This document shows positions 24,737 to 34,924 of a stretch of 64,000 bases of DNA, in pieces. A model generated the notes under the pieces. It saw nothing but the letters and a program-made list of their open reading frames with translations. It was not told the origin of the DNA and searched no databases. Every line of letters starts with the position of its first letter. The stretch's first letter is position 1. The stretch covers positions 14,773 through 78,772 of the forward strand of contig CAJTTN010000007.1 in assembly GCA_910579215.1 (NCBI GenBank), in the 5' to 3' direction. The position numbers were made by a program, and so were the translations under genes. The DNA is from an uncultured Anaeroplasmataceae bacterium (GTDB lineage Bacteria; Bacillota_I; Bacilli_A; Acholeplasmatales; Anaeroplasmataceae).

Positions 24737-25964
24737 CTATATCCTCAAAATAATATATTCTTTCCACACGCTTATAGCTAGAGGAAACTAAACTATGGAC
24801 GATAGGAGAATATTCATCTAAATTTTTTATCTCTCCATTTGGCAAAAGCACCTTTATAGATAATAAATCCTCTGTCTTCTCCTTCTGATTCGGCTGTAAA
24901 TACGCTACCGCAGATACTGAATTTTCAAAATAAAAATACTTTCCATATTTACTATTTTTAGTTCTTGAGCGAATCTGTTCTATCAGCTTAGGGTCTGGTT
25001 TATTTGCCAAGTCTAAATATTTAAAAAGCTTTCTGTGATTAAAGGCATGCGAAAGCCTTCTTAATACAGGATCCTTACACTTCATGAATTGCTTAATAAA
25101 TCCATTAACATACGCATCATCTAATTCTATATAGGATTCCACATCATCATTGTCCTTTATAACCCTTAGGAAAGAATAAATGTTTGCATCTATTTGCTCA
25201 TTTTCCTTTGTCAGGTCTTTAATTCTTTCATACATGCTTTCTAATAATAGCTCATATGCTCTAGAAACGGCATGATAATACACCTGAAAGTACAAATGAT
25301 ATCTACTCATAAGATAGGATTCAAGTGTATGAACTCCAGAAGCTCTACATAACACCTTATTGTCTACAATTTTCATGCTTCTTAACAATCTTTGCATATC
25401 AATTTTACCATAGGCAACTCCTGTAAAATAAGCATCTCTTGATAAATAATCCATACGATCGACATCCAATTGAGAGGAAACTAAGGATTCAAGTAGAGGA
25501 TACTTTCCTCGATGTCCTATAACACCTGCCACATCCTCTGGTAATCCCTTTACCTGATTTAATATTTGATAAACATCCGTAGAGGGACATAAAATAATCT
25601 TTTCTGTCATTTCCTCATGGGTTGTAGATAAAACCATCTCAAAGGCGTGAGAATATGGACCATGACCTATATCATGAAGTAATGCTGCACATAAAAATAC
25701 TATTCTTTCATATTCTGTAAGAACTTCTATTCCTTCCACATCACGAAGAACTAAATTAGCCATATGATAAGCTCCTAAAGCATGGGTAAACCTTGAATGC
25801 TCTGCCGTATGGAAAACCATAGCTACACCACTCAGCTGACGGATTCTTCTAAGTCTTTGAACCTCTTTAGAATCAATTAAATCTAAAATGATTTGATATT
25901 CAACTTCGACATAGCCATAAATTGGATCTCTAAATACCTTTGTTCTTGCAAGCTTCTTAAACAT
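24729..25964 (-). CDS. HD-superfamily phosphohydrolase (dGTPase/SAMHD1-like, YwfO type)
   Basis: The 411-aa protein has the full HD metal site: RIRQLSGVAMVFHTAEHSRFTH (H in SRFTH), LLHDIGHGPYSH (HD, plus the later His), and SQLDVDRMDYLSRD (last Asp). This is the YwfO-like branch of HD hydrolases, related to deoxynucleotide triphosphohydrolases; the physiological substrate is not certain. DPIYGYVEV near the start and HAVSRAYELL in the middle are typical. It is the first gene of the operon with rnmV and rsmA. Cytosolic. Confidence 0.9.
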   Translation of the reverse strand: MFKKLARTKVFRDPIYGYVEVEYQIILDLIDSKEVQRLRRIRQLSGVAMVFHTAEHSRFTHALGAYHMANLVLRDVEGIEVLTEYERIVFLCAALLHDIGHGPYSHAFEMVLSTTHEEMTEKIILCPSTDVYQILNQVKGLPEDVAGVIGHRGKYPLLESLVSSQLDVDRMDYLSRDAYFTGVAYGKIDMQRLLRSMKIVDNKVLCRASGVHTLESYLMSRYHLYFQVYYHAVSRAYELLLESMYERIKDLTKENEQIDANIYSFLRVIKDNDDVESYIELDDAYVNGFIKQFMKCKDPVLRRLSHAFNHRKLFKYLDLANKPDPKLIEQIRSRTKNSKYGKYFYFENSVSAVAYLQPNQKEKTEDLLSIKVLLPNGEIKNLDEYSPIVHSLVSSSYKRVERIYYFEDIDV

Positions 25965-26017
25965 ATTCTGCCCTCCTTGCCATTCTTATTATACCTTATT
26001 CACCCCTAAAAGAAAAG

Positions 26018-26056
26018 CAAAAAAAGAGGCTTGCCTCAATTTGAAGCAAACCCTCT
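26018..26056 (-). terminator. ltaS terminator
   Basis: Minus-strand stem AGAGGGTTTGC/GCAAG-CCTCT with one bulge and a run of T (26025-26018). The stem begins at the stop codon of the LTA synthase gene. Confidence 0.75.
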
Positions 26057-28055
26057 ATTTCTTCTTTTTCATGGATGTGTAAACTAAAGTATTCAAATAG
26101 TCATCCTGTTTCTTACGGTAATCCATAATATGATCTATCAACTCCTCATCTAACTTTCCAGAATTAAAAAGCTGATATTCCTCATTTTTCATACAATACA
26201 TAAATTCATCCGTTAAAATATCTACGTTCTTTGGATCATAAGAGTAGCTTGGCTCTCCACTAAACATATTTACCCCAAAATAAGGTGAATCTGTTTCAAT
26301 CCCCAACAAATTAAGTAAAGTACGATACATATCTGTATTAGATTTTGTTTGTTGTAAAATCCAATCCTTAGAACCTTCCTCTAAAGAATTATAGATTGTT
26401 CCTGTAGGATCATAAATGATAATTGGTATATTTAATAAAAGCCTACGATATTCAAGATCCTCTAATTCACGACCTAAAAGAGATTCATAAGCACCTTTAT
26501 ATAATGCATTCCCATGATCACCATATATAACAAATATTGTATCCTCTAAATAATTAGAGCTTTCTGGATTTGTTACGTCCTTTATAAAATCATAAAGTAT
26601 TTTATCATTATATTTAACCTGATTCATATAATTCGTCAATTGATAATAGGTACTTCCAATTCCAAAATCATAAATTTGATACCCTGGCTGTTCCTTTGAC
26701 AAATCATAGAAGGGATTATGTGGAGTAATCGTTTCTACAAAGGAAAATGCATTCTTCCCCAATTGCATAGCTGAGGAATGTGTTTGTCTAGCCCATTCTA
26801 AAATGGCTGTATCTCTTATCCAATAGTTGAGATAACGATCAGCATATTGTTCTCTAGGAAAATCATTCTCAAAGGTTTCTAACCCTCGGAAGCTTGTTAT
26901 ATTATATAAGCCCTCATGTAAATTATTGTGATTATAAAAGCTTTCATTTGTACCATTATAAGAATATTTTAAATAATCCTTTAAATGACCACCTAAATTG
27001 CTTATCCCAAAATCATAGGCATCATATTCCCAAGCAATCGTCATATCTCCTACAGGGTACATACCCGTGAAAAATGCAAATTCAGCATCGGAAGTATTTC
27101 CAATACCAACGGTTGTATAGGCCTTATTGAAATAAAAGCAATTTTGTTCCTTAAATAATTGATTAAAGTAGGGCGTAACCTCTACGCCATTATAGCTTTG
27201 ATTAAAACAAAAGCCCATAGTTGATTCCATTTGTATAACAAAAATGTTTTTACCCTTTAATATACCAGTTTGCTTATCTTGATTAGAATAGACTTTTTGA
27301 TCTATTGCATTGACATAACTAGATTTATTCTTATTGTATTCTAATAAAACATTTTCCTTTTTTCGCAAATCTGCTGTTCTATCTATAGGACGATTATCTA
27401 TACGAAAAATAAATTCAGAAAGATAATAGTTGTATGCTCCTGCATATTGCACTCCATACTGGGCGTAATCTGTAGAAAATCCCCAATTCTTACGGAAGGA
27501 ATATTGATAATATTGATAAGATCCTACACAACAAGCAATGCATAGTAAAACACTGCAAAATACTTTTTTAAAGGAAAGTCTAATTCTTACATCTGCAAAA
27601 TCCTTCCTAAATACTATAGTTAAAACTAGCATAAAAACAAAAGGGAATAACGCTAAAACTCGGTAATATAGGAACAATTCATAAACCCAATCTAAAAATA
27701 CATTACCACCAAATCCACCTGTAGGATTTTTCATCAATGAGAAATTAAAAACAGAGAATGCAAGTCGATAGCCCTTTGAATAATATTGTAATGCTATAAT
27801 TGCAATATTGAGTAAAAAGGTTACACACAATAAATAGATAGATACTCTTTTAGGCTTCTTAAATATAAGAACACCTATAAAAAAGAATATCACTAATATG
27901 GCAAAATTTCCTAGAAAAGAAAAGAGCTCAGATAGAAAAGTATGCTGAAAAGGAATAATATATTGATTTAATACAGAGACGGTTAAAAAATAAGTATTAA
28001 AAATGTTTAATACAAAAAATATAATTAAAATCCATAGAAATGGACGCTTCTTCAT
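26055..28055 (-). CDS. ltaS: Lipoteichoic acid synthase family protein
   Basis: LtaS polymerises glycerol phosphate from phosphatidylglycerol on the outer face of the membrane. The 666-aa protein has five membrane helices in residues 1-190 (roughly 7-28, 45-66, 75-93, 128-147, 162-180) and a sulfatase-fold extracellular domain: IFVIQMESTMGF (metal Glu), the nucleophile threonine in GIGNTSDAEF, FSFVETITPHNPFY, and FVIYGDHGNALY (Asp and His metal ligands). Length is close to the family norm of 640-670. It stands alone between two terminators. Whether it makes LTA, primes it or modifies another polymer cannot be told. Confidence 0.9.
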   Translation of the reverse strand: MKKRPFLWILIIFFVLNIFNTYFLTVSVLNQYIIPFQHTFLSELFSFLGNFAILVIFFFIGVLIFKKPKRVSIYLLCVTFLLNIAIIALQYYSKGYRLAFSVFNFSLMKNPTGGFGGNVFLDWVYELFLYYRVLALFPFVFMLVLTIVFRKDFADVRIRLSFKKVFCSVLLCIACCVGSYQYYQYSFRKNWGFSTDYAQYGVQYAGAYNYYLSEFIFRIDNRPIDRTADLRKKENVLLEYNKNKSSYVNAIDQKVYSNQDKQTGILKGKNIFVIQMESTMGFCFNQSYNGVEVTPYFNQLFKEQNCFYFNKAYTTVGIGNTSDAEFAFFTGMYPVGDMTIAWEYDAYDFGISNLGGHLKDYLKYSYNGTNESFYNHNNLHEGLYNITSFRGLETFENDFPREQYADRYLNYWIRDTAILEWARQTHSSAMQLGKNAFSFVETITPHNPFYDLSKEQPGYQIYDFGIGSTYYQLTNYMNQVKYNDKILYDFIKDVTNPESSNYLEDTIFVIYGDHGNALYKGAYESLLGRELEDLEYRRLLLNIPIIIYDPTGTIYNSLEEGSKDWILQQTKSNTDMYRTLLNLLGIETDSPYFGVNMFSGEPSYSYDPKNVDILTDEFMYCMKNEEYQLFNSGKLDEELIDHIMDYRKKQDDYLNTLVYTSMKKKK

Positions 28056-28199
28056 CTTATCACCCTTTCCTTAAAATTCATGCTTATTATAGCACAACAG
28101 TAACAAAAAATAAACTACCAAATTTTAACTTAGCGTTTTAAAAAATTGTTATATTATTTAATATATGTATAAAAATAAAACTAATATAATGAATAATCA

Positions 28200-28292
28200 T
28201 AAAAAAATACCTCACGAGAAGAATTCATAATAGTAGAACAATAAACCTAAATAAAGATTCTTTTTCTTTCTATTATTTCATTTTAGAGGTAT
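28200..28292 (-). terminator. Long hairpin terminator after the P-type ATPase gene
   Basis: On the minus strand ATACCTC (28292-28286) pairs with GAGGTAT (28213-28207), with inner complementarity (AATAATAG with CTATTAT-like segments), and seven T follow. It lies 27 bp after the stop at 28319. The 28056-28318 gap holds this, the ltaS upstream region (TATAAT at 28090-28085 on the minus strand) and nothing else I can see. Confidence 0.55.
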
Positions 28293-28318
28293 CCTTTTAT
28301 TATATTGTTTTTTATAGA

Positions 28319-30889
28319 TTATTCCTTTTTAAATAGCTCAGAATAAACTACAATTAATAAAGATAATCCTAGACAAATCACAAGATTCGTAAAGCTTAAT
28401 GGTGTAAACTTAAAAAGTGTGTACACACCAGGACAATACACGACAACAAACTGTAATACAAAGCCAATAAGTATTGCAAAATTTAGAAAATGATTTTTAT
28501 AGCTTTTTATAGAAAAAATGGAATATTTAGATTTCACATTATATGCATGTAAAAGCTGAGCGGTTGACAACGTAAAGAATGCCATTGTTTGCCCTAAAAT
28601 ATGAGAGTGTTCTAGGAAATGACCAATAGAATAAGCAATTAAAGCACATACTCCAATAATTACCCCTTCTATAATAATTTTAAAAGTCATATGATTGGCA
28701 AAAAAGCCTTCCTTTTTACTTCTTGGTGGTTCCTGCATTATAGAATCCTCTACCTCTTCCATACCTATACCAAAGGCAGGTAAGGAATCTGTTATCAAAT
28801 TTATCCATAAAAGATGGATTGGCAATAGTGGAACTCCCATAGAAATATTTGTCAGTGCCGAGATAAGGGATGCCAAAAATATCGTAATTACTTCTCCTAT
28901 ATTAGAGGAAAGCAAATATTTTACACATTTTTTAATATTATCATAAATACCTCTACCCTGCTGAACAGCAGAAACAATGGTATTAAAATTATCATCTACT
29001 AATATCATATCAGCGGCTTCCTTAGATACATCTGTCCCTGTAATTCCCATAGCACAGCCTATGTCAGCCTTTTTTAGCGCTGGTGCATCATTTACACCAT
29101 CTCCTGTCATAGCAACAATTGCATCTCTTTTTTGCCATGCCTCTACAATTCGAACCTTATCCTTGGGAGCCACTCTCGCAAATACTCTATAATTCTCAAT
29201 GCTATTTTGTAGTTCAGAGTCACTCATTTTATCTAATTCCTGTGCTGTTAAAGCTTGTTTATCATACTCTAAAATCCCTAACTCCTTAGCAATTGCTTTA
29301 GCCGTAAGTAAATGATCTCCCGTAACCATAACGGTTGTTATTCCAGCTTTTTTTGCAGTGGCAATAGCTTCCTTAACATCTGGTCTTGCAGGATCGATCA
29401 TACCGACTAAACCAACAAAGCTTAAATTTTTTTCTAGTTCAGAAATCACAGGCTTTCTTTGATATCGCTGAATGCCTAAAGCTAGCACACGCAGGGCCTG
29501 ATTTGCCAGGAAATCATTTGCCTCTATGATTTTCTTTCTTTCTAGTTCAGTAACATTTGATCTTTCAATAATCTTATCTATAGCACCCTTTGTGATGGCT
29601 AAATAAGAATCGTTTTGTTTAATTACAACCGTCATCATTTTTCTTGAGCTATCAAATGGTATCTCTAAAACTCTTGGCGTATCTATTAAAGGAATCCCAT
29701 AAGAGGCATTCGCCTCTACTAAAGCTAATTCCGTAGGGTCACCAATGGCTTGCCCCTTCAAAGAGGCATCAGAGCAAATTGCAAAATAAGATAAAAGCTT
29801 TTGTTCCTCTTCTCTACTTTGGGAAAGAGATTTTATATCTTTTACAAATATCTTTTGTACACTCATCTTGTTTTGTGTTAGAGTTCCTGTTTTATCGGAG
29901 CATATTACATTACATGAGCCTAAGGTTTCTACAGCAGGCAATCGTTTAACAATAGCGTTCCTTTTACTCATCTTTCCAACCCCTATGGCTAGAACAATCG
30001 TTACTACTGTTGCTAGACCCTCTGGAATTGCTGCCACAGCTAAAGCAATTGCCGTTTTAAAGCAATCTACCCAAGCCTTAGAAAGATCAGCACCCAACTT
30101 GATTTGCTCTATCATTTCTAAAATAAAAACGATAGCACAAATGACTAAGGCCATAAGTCCAATAACCTTACCAACGGCAGAGAGCTTATGCTGTAAAGGA
30201 GTTGTCGCATCCTCCTGAGCATTAAGTAGACCTGCAATATGACCCATTTCGGTATGCATACCTACCTCAGTAACAATAGCCTTACCTTTTCCATAAGTAA
30301 CATAGGTTGAAGAAAAGATTTTATTTTTTTGATCTCCTAAAGCCAAATTATCAGCAGATACATATTTTGTATCCTTATGCACAGGAATAGACTCTCCTGT
30401 TAAAGAGGCCTCATCTACTGCAAGATTGTTGCATTCTATTAACCTTGCATCAGCGGATATGTGATCTCCAGCCTCTACCACTAAAATATCCCCTACAACT
30501 ATGTCTTTAGATGGTATAATTTGCAAATTACCACCACGAATAACCTTACTTGTTGGAGACGACATTTTTTTTAAGGCCTCTAGGCTTTTTTCTGCTTTTG
30601 TTTCTTGAATCACTCCTAATATTGAGTTAAAGAAAACAACAACCAAAATAATAATACTATCTACATATGCATTAGGATCCAATATGACAGATATAATAGC
30701 TGCAAGCATTAAAATTAGAATCAAGCTATCCTTAAAGCTTTTTAAAAATTTTACAAAAAAATTAGTCTTCTTTTTTTCACGTATTACATTTTCTCCATAT
30801 TGTTTACGGTTCTTTTCAATATCCAAAGGCTGTAATCCGTTTAAATTAGAGTGAAATTCATCAAATAGTTCTTCTGTACGCTTTTGCAT
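28319..30889 (-). CDS. P-type cation-transporting ATPase, probable calcium pump (P2 type)
   Basis: The 856-aa protein follows the SERCA/PMCA-like P2 layout: N-terminal QYGENVIREKKK, first membrane pair, actuator TGES (SLTGESIP), the ion-site motif AAIPEGL in helix 4, phosphorylation site SDKTGTLT, nucleotide-binding KGAIDKI, hinge GDGVNDAPALKKADIG, and four to six C-terminal helices with NLITDSLPA. The AAIPEGL/NLITD set favours calcium, though manganese or Na/K-type use cannot be excluded. I place the start at ATG 30889, which has AAGGAGG 5 nt before it; the frame extends upstream through the glmS terminator. Confidence 0.92.
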   Translation of the reverse strand: MQKRTEELFDEFHSNLNGLQPLDIEKNRKQYGENVIREKKKTNFFVKFLKSFKDSLILILMLAAIISVILDPNAYVDSIIILVVVFFNSILGVIQETKAEKSLEALKKMSSPTSKVIRGGNLQIIPSKDIVVGDILVVEAGDHISADARLIECNNLAVDEASLTGESIPVHKDTKYVSADNLALGDQKNKIFSSTYVTYGKGKAIVTEVGMHTEMGHIAGLLNAQEDATTPLQHKLSAVGKVIGLMALVICAIVFILEMIEQIKLGADLSKAWVDCFKTAIALAVAAIPEGLATVVTIVLAIGVGKMSKRNAIVKRLPAVETLGSCNVICSDKTGTLTQNKMSVQKIFVKDIKSLSQSREEEQKLLSYFAICSDASLKGQAIGDPTELALVEANASYGIPLIDTPRVLEIPFDSSRKMMTVVIKQNDSYLAITKGAIDKIIERSNVTELERKKIIEANDFLANQALRVLALGIQRYQRKPVISELEKNLSFVGLVGMIDPARPDVKEAIATAKKAGITTVMVTGDHLLTAKAIAKELGILEYDKQALTAQELDKMSDSELQNSIENYRVFARVAPKDKVRIVEAWQKRDAIVAMTGDGVNDAPALKKADIGCAMGITGTDVSKEAADMILVDDNFNTIVSAVQQGRGIYDNIKKCVKYLLSSNIGEVITIFLASLISALTNISMGVPLLPIHLLWINLITDSLPAFGIGMEEVEDSIMQEPPRSKKEGFFANHMTFKIIIEGVIIGVCALIAYSIGHFLEHSHILGQTMAFFTLSTAQLLHAYNVKSKYSIFSIKSYKNHFLNFAILIGFVLQFVVVYCPGVYTLFKFTPLSFTNLVICLGLSLLIVVYSELFKKE

Positions 30890-30905
30890 AATGCCTCCTT
30901 GAATG

Positions 30906-30937
30906 AAAAAAGCCCTATTCACTACACGTAAATAGGG
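30906..30937 (-). terminator. glmS terminator
   Basis: Minus-strand stem CCCTATT/AATAGGG (30937-30931 and 30919-30913) followed by six T. It lies in the 100 bp between the glmS stop and the ATPase start. Confidence 0.8.
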
Positions 30938-30992
30938 TTATCCTATTTCTAATATATATTATCCTTTGTCCTTTAATTTTAGAACCATAGAA

Positions 30993-32768
30993 TTATTCTA
31001 CTGTCACACTCTTAGCCAAATTCTTCGGCTTATCAACATCATTCCCACGATATACTGCTGCATAATAGGCAATGAGCTGACATACCATAGCACTAATGAT
31101 ACCAGATAAATAGTGAGCAACATTCGGAATGATAACATCATCCTCAGGAATTGCTAAGCTTTTAGAAGCTATAACGTAGGTTCTTGCCCCTCTAGAAGCT
31201 GTCTCTGTCAAATTACTTCTTGTAACTCGATTGGTTCCCTCCTGTGTGATGATTGCTATTACAGGAGTTCCTTTAGTTATTAAAGCAATAGGACCATGCT
31301 TTAGCTCACCTGAAGAATAGGCCTCTGTATGAATATAGGCTATTTCTTTTAGCTTTAAGGAAGCCTCTAAGGCGGTCCAATAATCGATACCTCTACCAAT
31401 AAAGAACGCATCCCTATCTAGGACTAGCTCTTTAGCTATGCGCATACATACCTCTTTATTTTCTAATACACGTTCCATAGCTAAGCTTACTGCCTTTAAA
31501 TTGTTTTTTAAATTTGTTTTTGCATGATGAACTGCCCTTGCTAAAATAGCAGAAACAACAATCATCGCTGTATATGCCTTTGTAGAAGCCACTGCAATTT
31601 CCTTACCTGCACAAAGCTCTAAAGCGTAATCAGACAAACGAACCATAGAAGATTCAATCGTATTCGTAATCGTTAAAATTGGATATCCTTGCTTCTTAAA
31701 TTTTTTCATAACAGCTATACAATCTGCTGTTTCTCCACTTTGAGAAAAAAAGATAAAAAAGGGGCGCTTTGTTATAAACGGTGTAGAGTAAACTAGCTCA
31801 GAGGCACAAAATACTTCACTTGGAATACTACATAGCTTTTCAAAAAAATATTTTGCAAAGTAGGATGCATACATAGAAGATCCACATGCAACAAAATTAA
31901 TTTTATCACTTTGTCTAATCGTATGAAGTAGCCTTTCAGGAATCCTTACTTCTTCCTTAGTAAAATAATGATCTATGATTTTACGTATCATCATAGGCTG
32001 TTCATGAATTTCTTTCAGCATGAAATGATCATAAGCCCTTTTATCAATATCCTCCATTTTAACTGATATCTTTTTAAATTTTGTCTCCTTTTTTAAGCCT
32101 ATAATATCATATATTTCAAGAGAATCAGTAGTTGCAATACCAAACGTTTTATCCTCTAAAGGCATAAATTCCTCTGCAAAACCGATGAGTCCCGTAATAT
32201 CAGAAGCAAAAGAAACGCCTAAGGAGGATATTCCTAAAAGCAATGGACTCTTATCCTTAATAAAAAATATTTTATCAGCTTGCTGAGTATCTAAAATAAG
32301 ACAAGCATAGGATCCCTCTAAGAGGCTCATCGTTTTTCGGATTGCCTCTTCCACTGATAAATCTTGTGAAAAAAAGGCAATCAAATTTACAATTACCTCT
32401 GTATCCGTTTGACTTTTAAAAATATAATTCTCTAAGTAAATTTGTTTCAATCTTTGATAATTCTCAATAATACCATTGTGGACTAAAACAAATCTCTCAC
32501 ATTGAGAGCTATGAGGATGCGCATTAACTCGATTCACCTCACCATGCGTAGCCCATCTTGTATGACCTATAGCTAGTGTAGAGCTACTAGCCTTTATTAT
32601 TTTTTTTAATTCGGAGACTCTACCTTTTTCTTTACTTATAAAAATTTGATTTTCAACTGCATATGCAATACCTGCAGAATCATAGCCTCGATATTCTAAA
32701 TGCTCTAAACCATTTAAAACCGCATCTAATGCATTAAACTTTCCTAAATGTCCAACAATACCACACAT
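30993..32768 (-). CDS. glmS: Glutamine-fructose-6-phosphate aminotransferase (isomerising)
   Basis: GlmS makes glucosamine 6-phosphate from fructose 6-phosphate and glutamine, the first step to peptidoglycan amino sugars. The 591-aa protein begins MCGIVGH with the N-terminal nucleophile Cys2, followed by GYDSAGIA, GHTRWATHG and VHNGIIENY of the glutaminase domain; two SIS domains follow (ACGSSMYASY, FFSQSGETAD; GRGIDYWTALEASLKLKE, SGELKHGPIALI) and the end is DKPKNLAKSVTVE. The upstream region (32769-32924) shows no glmS-ribozyme core; it holds a short palindrome (CCTAAAAT...ATTTTAGG, 32875-32892). NagB in the carbohydrate operon works in the opposite direction. Confidence 0.96.
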   Translation of the reverse strand: MCGIVGHLGKFNALDAVLNGLEHLEYRGYDSAGIAYAVENQIFISKEKGRVSELKKIIKASSSTLAIGHTRWATHGEVNRVNAHPHSSQCERFVLVHNGIIENYQRLKQIYLENYIFKSQTDTEVIVNLIAFFSQDLSVEEAIRKTMSLLEGSYACLILDTQQADKIFFIKDKSPLLLGISSLGVSFASDITGLIGFAEEFMPLEDKTFGIATTDSLEIYDIIGLKKETKFKKISVKMEDIDKRAYDHFMLKEIHEQPMMIRKIIDHYFTKEEVRIPERLLHTIRQSDKINFVACGSSMYASYFAKYFFEKLCSIPSEVFCASELVYSTPFITKRPFFIFFSQSGETADCIAVMKKFKKQGYPILTITNTIESSMVRLSDYALELCAGKEIAVASTKAYTAMIVVSAILARAVHHAKTNLKNNLKAVSLAMERVLENKEVCMRIAKELVLDRDAFFIGRGIDYWTALEASLKLKEIAYIHTEAYSSGELKHGPIALITKGTPVIAIITQEGTNRVTRSNLTETASRGARTYVIASKSLAIPEDDVIIPNVAHYLSGIISAMVCQLIAYYAAVYRGNDVDKPKNLAKSVTVE

Positions 32769-32924
32769 ATATATTTTCTCCTCACTTTTAAATATGATAT
32801 TATATTTTAAATCACATCATATTATACCTACTATACTATATGTGTAGTTTTTATTGCTAAATGACATTCTCCCCTAAAATTATTTTAGGCATAGTAGTTA
32901 AACACCGAATTACTCCTTCTTACT

Positions 32925-33653
32925 TCATTTTTGATTTCTTCTACCATGCTTTATAATCCAATTTTGTGCCTTGCTTTGGCCTGATTTTACCCACTCATTT
33001 ATAATAAAATCTGCTTTTTGGGGATTATATTTATATAAATCGTTTAAATTGTTTCCTACACTTTTTTGAACAAATTTTTCTGGATCATCCTTTAAATTGG
33101 TTAAAATACAATAATATCGTTCAAATTCATCTAGTGCTACGAATAAATTTTGTGACCAAGGCAGTCTAATTCTAACTCCCTCACTCGCAAGCCGTCTAAC
33201 ATGAACATTTTCCTCTTTTGTCCAGTTTATCAACTCGTCCATTACCTCCTTAGGATGCTCACGAAGTAACGAACGAATTGCATATTCACCAGTAAATCTT
33301 TTTGTTAATTCTTTTAAAAAGGCTAGGGATAACATCCAATCTTCATTACCGTACCGTTCAACATATCTGCCAATAGGCCATAACCACCATCCAATATTAA
33401 ACATTCCTTGGGATTGCTCTAGCTTGGGTCCTAAAATTTTAAAAAATGCTTTAATGTTCTCTGTATAGCTTCTAGGTAATGACTTATTTAGAGCATCTAC
33501 TATACAATCAAGTCTTTCAAATAATTCTTTATCTTCTAAATTACCAGTTAGGGTCTGACAAAAATTTTCCGAATCAAAAGCCTCTATTACTGTACCTATC
33601 TTTTTAGAAAGATAATGTATGTATTCCTCATTATAATAGTCTTTATGCTTCAA
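32925..33653 (-). CDS. DNA alkylation repair protein (HEAT-repeat, AlkC/AlkD-like)
   Basis: The 242-aa protein is made of HEAT-like helical repeats and matches the DNA-alkylation-repair family: FFKILGPKLEQ, GWWLWPIGRYVERYG (conserved aromatic stretch), EYAIRSLL near the middle, VRRLASEGVRIRLPW, then FVQKSVGNNLNDL and AQNWIIKHGRRNQK. Relatives excise alkylated bases without base flipping. The exact lesion cannot be read from the sequence. It stands alone between glmS and the five-gene unit behind the McrB-like protein. No signal or membrane segment. Confidence 0.85.
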   Translation of the reverse strand: MKHKDYYNEEYIHYLSKKIGTVIEAFDSENFCQTLTGNLEDKELFERLDCIVDALNKSLPRSYTENIKAFFKILGPKLEQSQGMFNIGWWLWPIGRYVERYGNEDWMLSLAFLKELTKRFTGEYAIRSLLREHPKEVMDELINWTKEENVHVRRLASEGVRIRLPWSQNLFVALDEFERYYCILTNLKDDPEKFVQKSVGNNLNDLYKYNPQKADFIINEWVKSGQSKAQNWIIKHGRRNQK

Positions 33654-33702
33654 ATTTAACGCCTCCTTTTAATAGACAAAAAATTATTTATAAAATTAAA
33701 AA

Positions 33703-33722
33703 ACAGGATGAAATTCACCTGT
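33703..33722 (-). terminator. Probable terminator after the 221-aa membrane protein gene
   Basis: Minus strand: ACAGG (33722-33718) pairs with CCTGT (33707-33703), followed by six T. The stem is short, so the call is moderate. Confidence 0.5.
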
Positions 33723-33730
33723 CTTCTATT

Positions 33731-34396
33731 TTATATGCTATTAGAAATGTCCTCTTGGCTTTCTAAAATCTCCAAGCCTAAATCTGATTTAATCTTTGTA
33801 TAAAGCTCTATAAAAGTATTAGAGGGCTCTATGTAATTAGGACAAATCACTTGTTCATTTTCAATATATAAGCCACTGTAATAAATTTTTTCACCTTGAA
33901 GATTAAAATCAGGAAGCTTTCTTAATGCCTCTTCATTATAATCGTAAAATATTTCAAACCCTATAAATTTCTGACATTTCTCTAACGATTTATTCGCTGA
34001 TGTGCCAGATTGTTCTTCAATGGGATGAAAGTATTTTTCACAATTTCTAACAAGAACTATTTTATATGCATTTGGCTGTTGAACCTTCAAATAGCTACAT
34101 CCGTAAGCCTCTACTCTCTGCTTATATCCTTTTTTCTTTAATATTTCATCAATATCCTCCTGAAGCATTGTATATCTCATTTGAGGATATTTTTTTGCCT
34201 TTGGTCTATAACGAAAGGTTTTAACAGAGGCCATTTGTATGGCAAGTGTCATATAGATAAATACGATTGCTATTAAAACGATACAAACGTTTGTCCAAGC
34301 TCCTTGCGTAAATGTTACCCCTACTAGCAATCCAACGCCTAATAGAAAGCTTATTGCCACACTTATCCAAATATATTTTGCTTTAATATTTCTCAT
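33731..34396 (-). CDS. Membrane protein of unknown function (two N-terminal helices)
   Basis: The 221-aa protein has two membrane helices at 10-29 and 34-53 and then a soluble cytosolic-type domain with conserved-looking MLQEDIDEILKKKGYKQRVE and a Cys-containing strand (AYGCSYLKV). No catalytic motif is evident. It follows the 166-aa gene by 3 bp and ends at a terminator, so it is the last gene of the short operon that starts with the promoter at 34925-34953. I do not recognise the family. Confidence 0.65.
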   Translation of the reverse strand: MRNIKAKYIWISVAISFLLGVGLLVGVTFTQGAWTNVCIVLIAIVFIYMTLAIQMASVKTFRYRPKAKKYPQMRYTMLQEDIDEILKKKGYKQRVEAYGCSYLKVQQPNAYKIVLVRNCEKYFHPIEEQSGTSANKSLEKCQKFIGFEIFYDYNEEALRKLPDFNLQGEKIYYSGLYIENEQVICPNYIEPSNTFIELYTKIKSDLGLEILESQEDISNSI

Positions 34397-34399
34397 AAG

Positions 34400-34900
34400 C
34401 TACCTCATTTCTAAATTGATTATGCATAAATCAAAAACTAAGGCCTCTACATAATTTCTATACAATTTATAAAAATCTGGTACAGGACGGTAATATTTTA
34501 ATCGTACCCTTTTACTGTCATAGATAAAGGTTTGATTAAATTCTGTTTTGGAATTAAAGGTTTTTTCCTTTGCTATCCTGACAGTTTCCTCATTATTGTT
34601 TTTAAAAACAGTAAGCTGTATTAAAGACGTATGCTCTGTTTGAAGTGCTGCATCTATTTTTTCCTTCAATGCTTCATAGGTATACCTTGATTTATCAAAA
34701 TCCTTTTCATCCTCTACAAATGTAAAGACAAAGATTGTTCCCTTATAAAATCTTGAAAAAACTTTGACCTTAGAATCCTCATACACCTTTACATCTCCAG
34801 CGTAAGCCATATTAGAAACAAAATAGTGATATGGCTTCGTTTCATAAATTCCTAAGCAATCTAATTTCTCCTTTGGTTCTCTTTTAAAGATTTTCCACAT
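34400..34900 (-). CDS. Hypothetical 166-aa cytosolic protein
   Basis: No signal peptide or membrane segment. The sequence alternates strands and helices (GIYETKPYHYFVSN, KGTIFVFTFVED, YTYEALKEKIDAAL, LIQLTVFKNN), which suggests a compact alpha/beta fold. It is the first gene after a strong promoter with a palindrome in its spacer and lies 3 bp before the 221-aa membrane protein gene. The two probably work together. Family not recognised. Confidence 0.62.
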   Translation of the reverse strand: MWKIFKREPKEKLDCLGIYETKPYHYFVSNMAYAGDVKVYEDSKVKVFSRFYKGTIFVFTFVEDEKDFDKSRYTYEALKEKIDAALQTEHTSLIQLTVFKNNNEETVRIAKEKTFNSKTEFNQTFIYDSKRVRLKYYRPVPDFYKLYRNYVEALVFDLCIINLEMR

Positions 34901-34924
34901 GCTTAATCCTCTCTTTTCCTATTC

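Noticed and set aside
32769..32924. glmS ribozyme upstream of glmS
   Set aside because: The conserved core sequence is not present and the region is only 155 bp of AT-rich DNA with a short palindrome.
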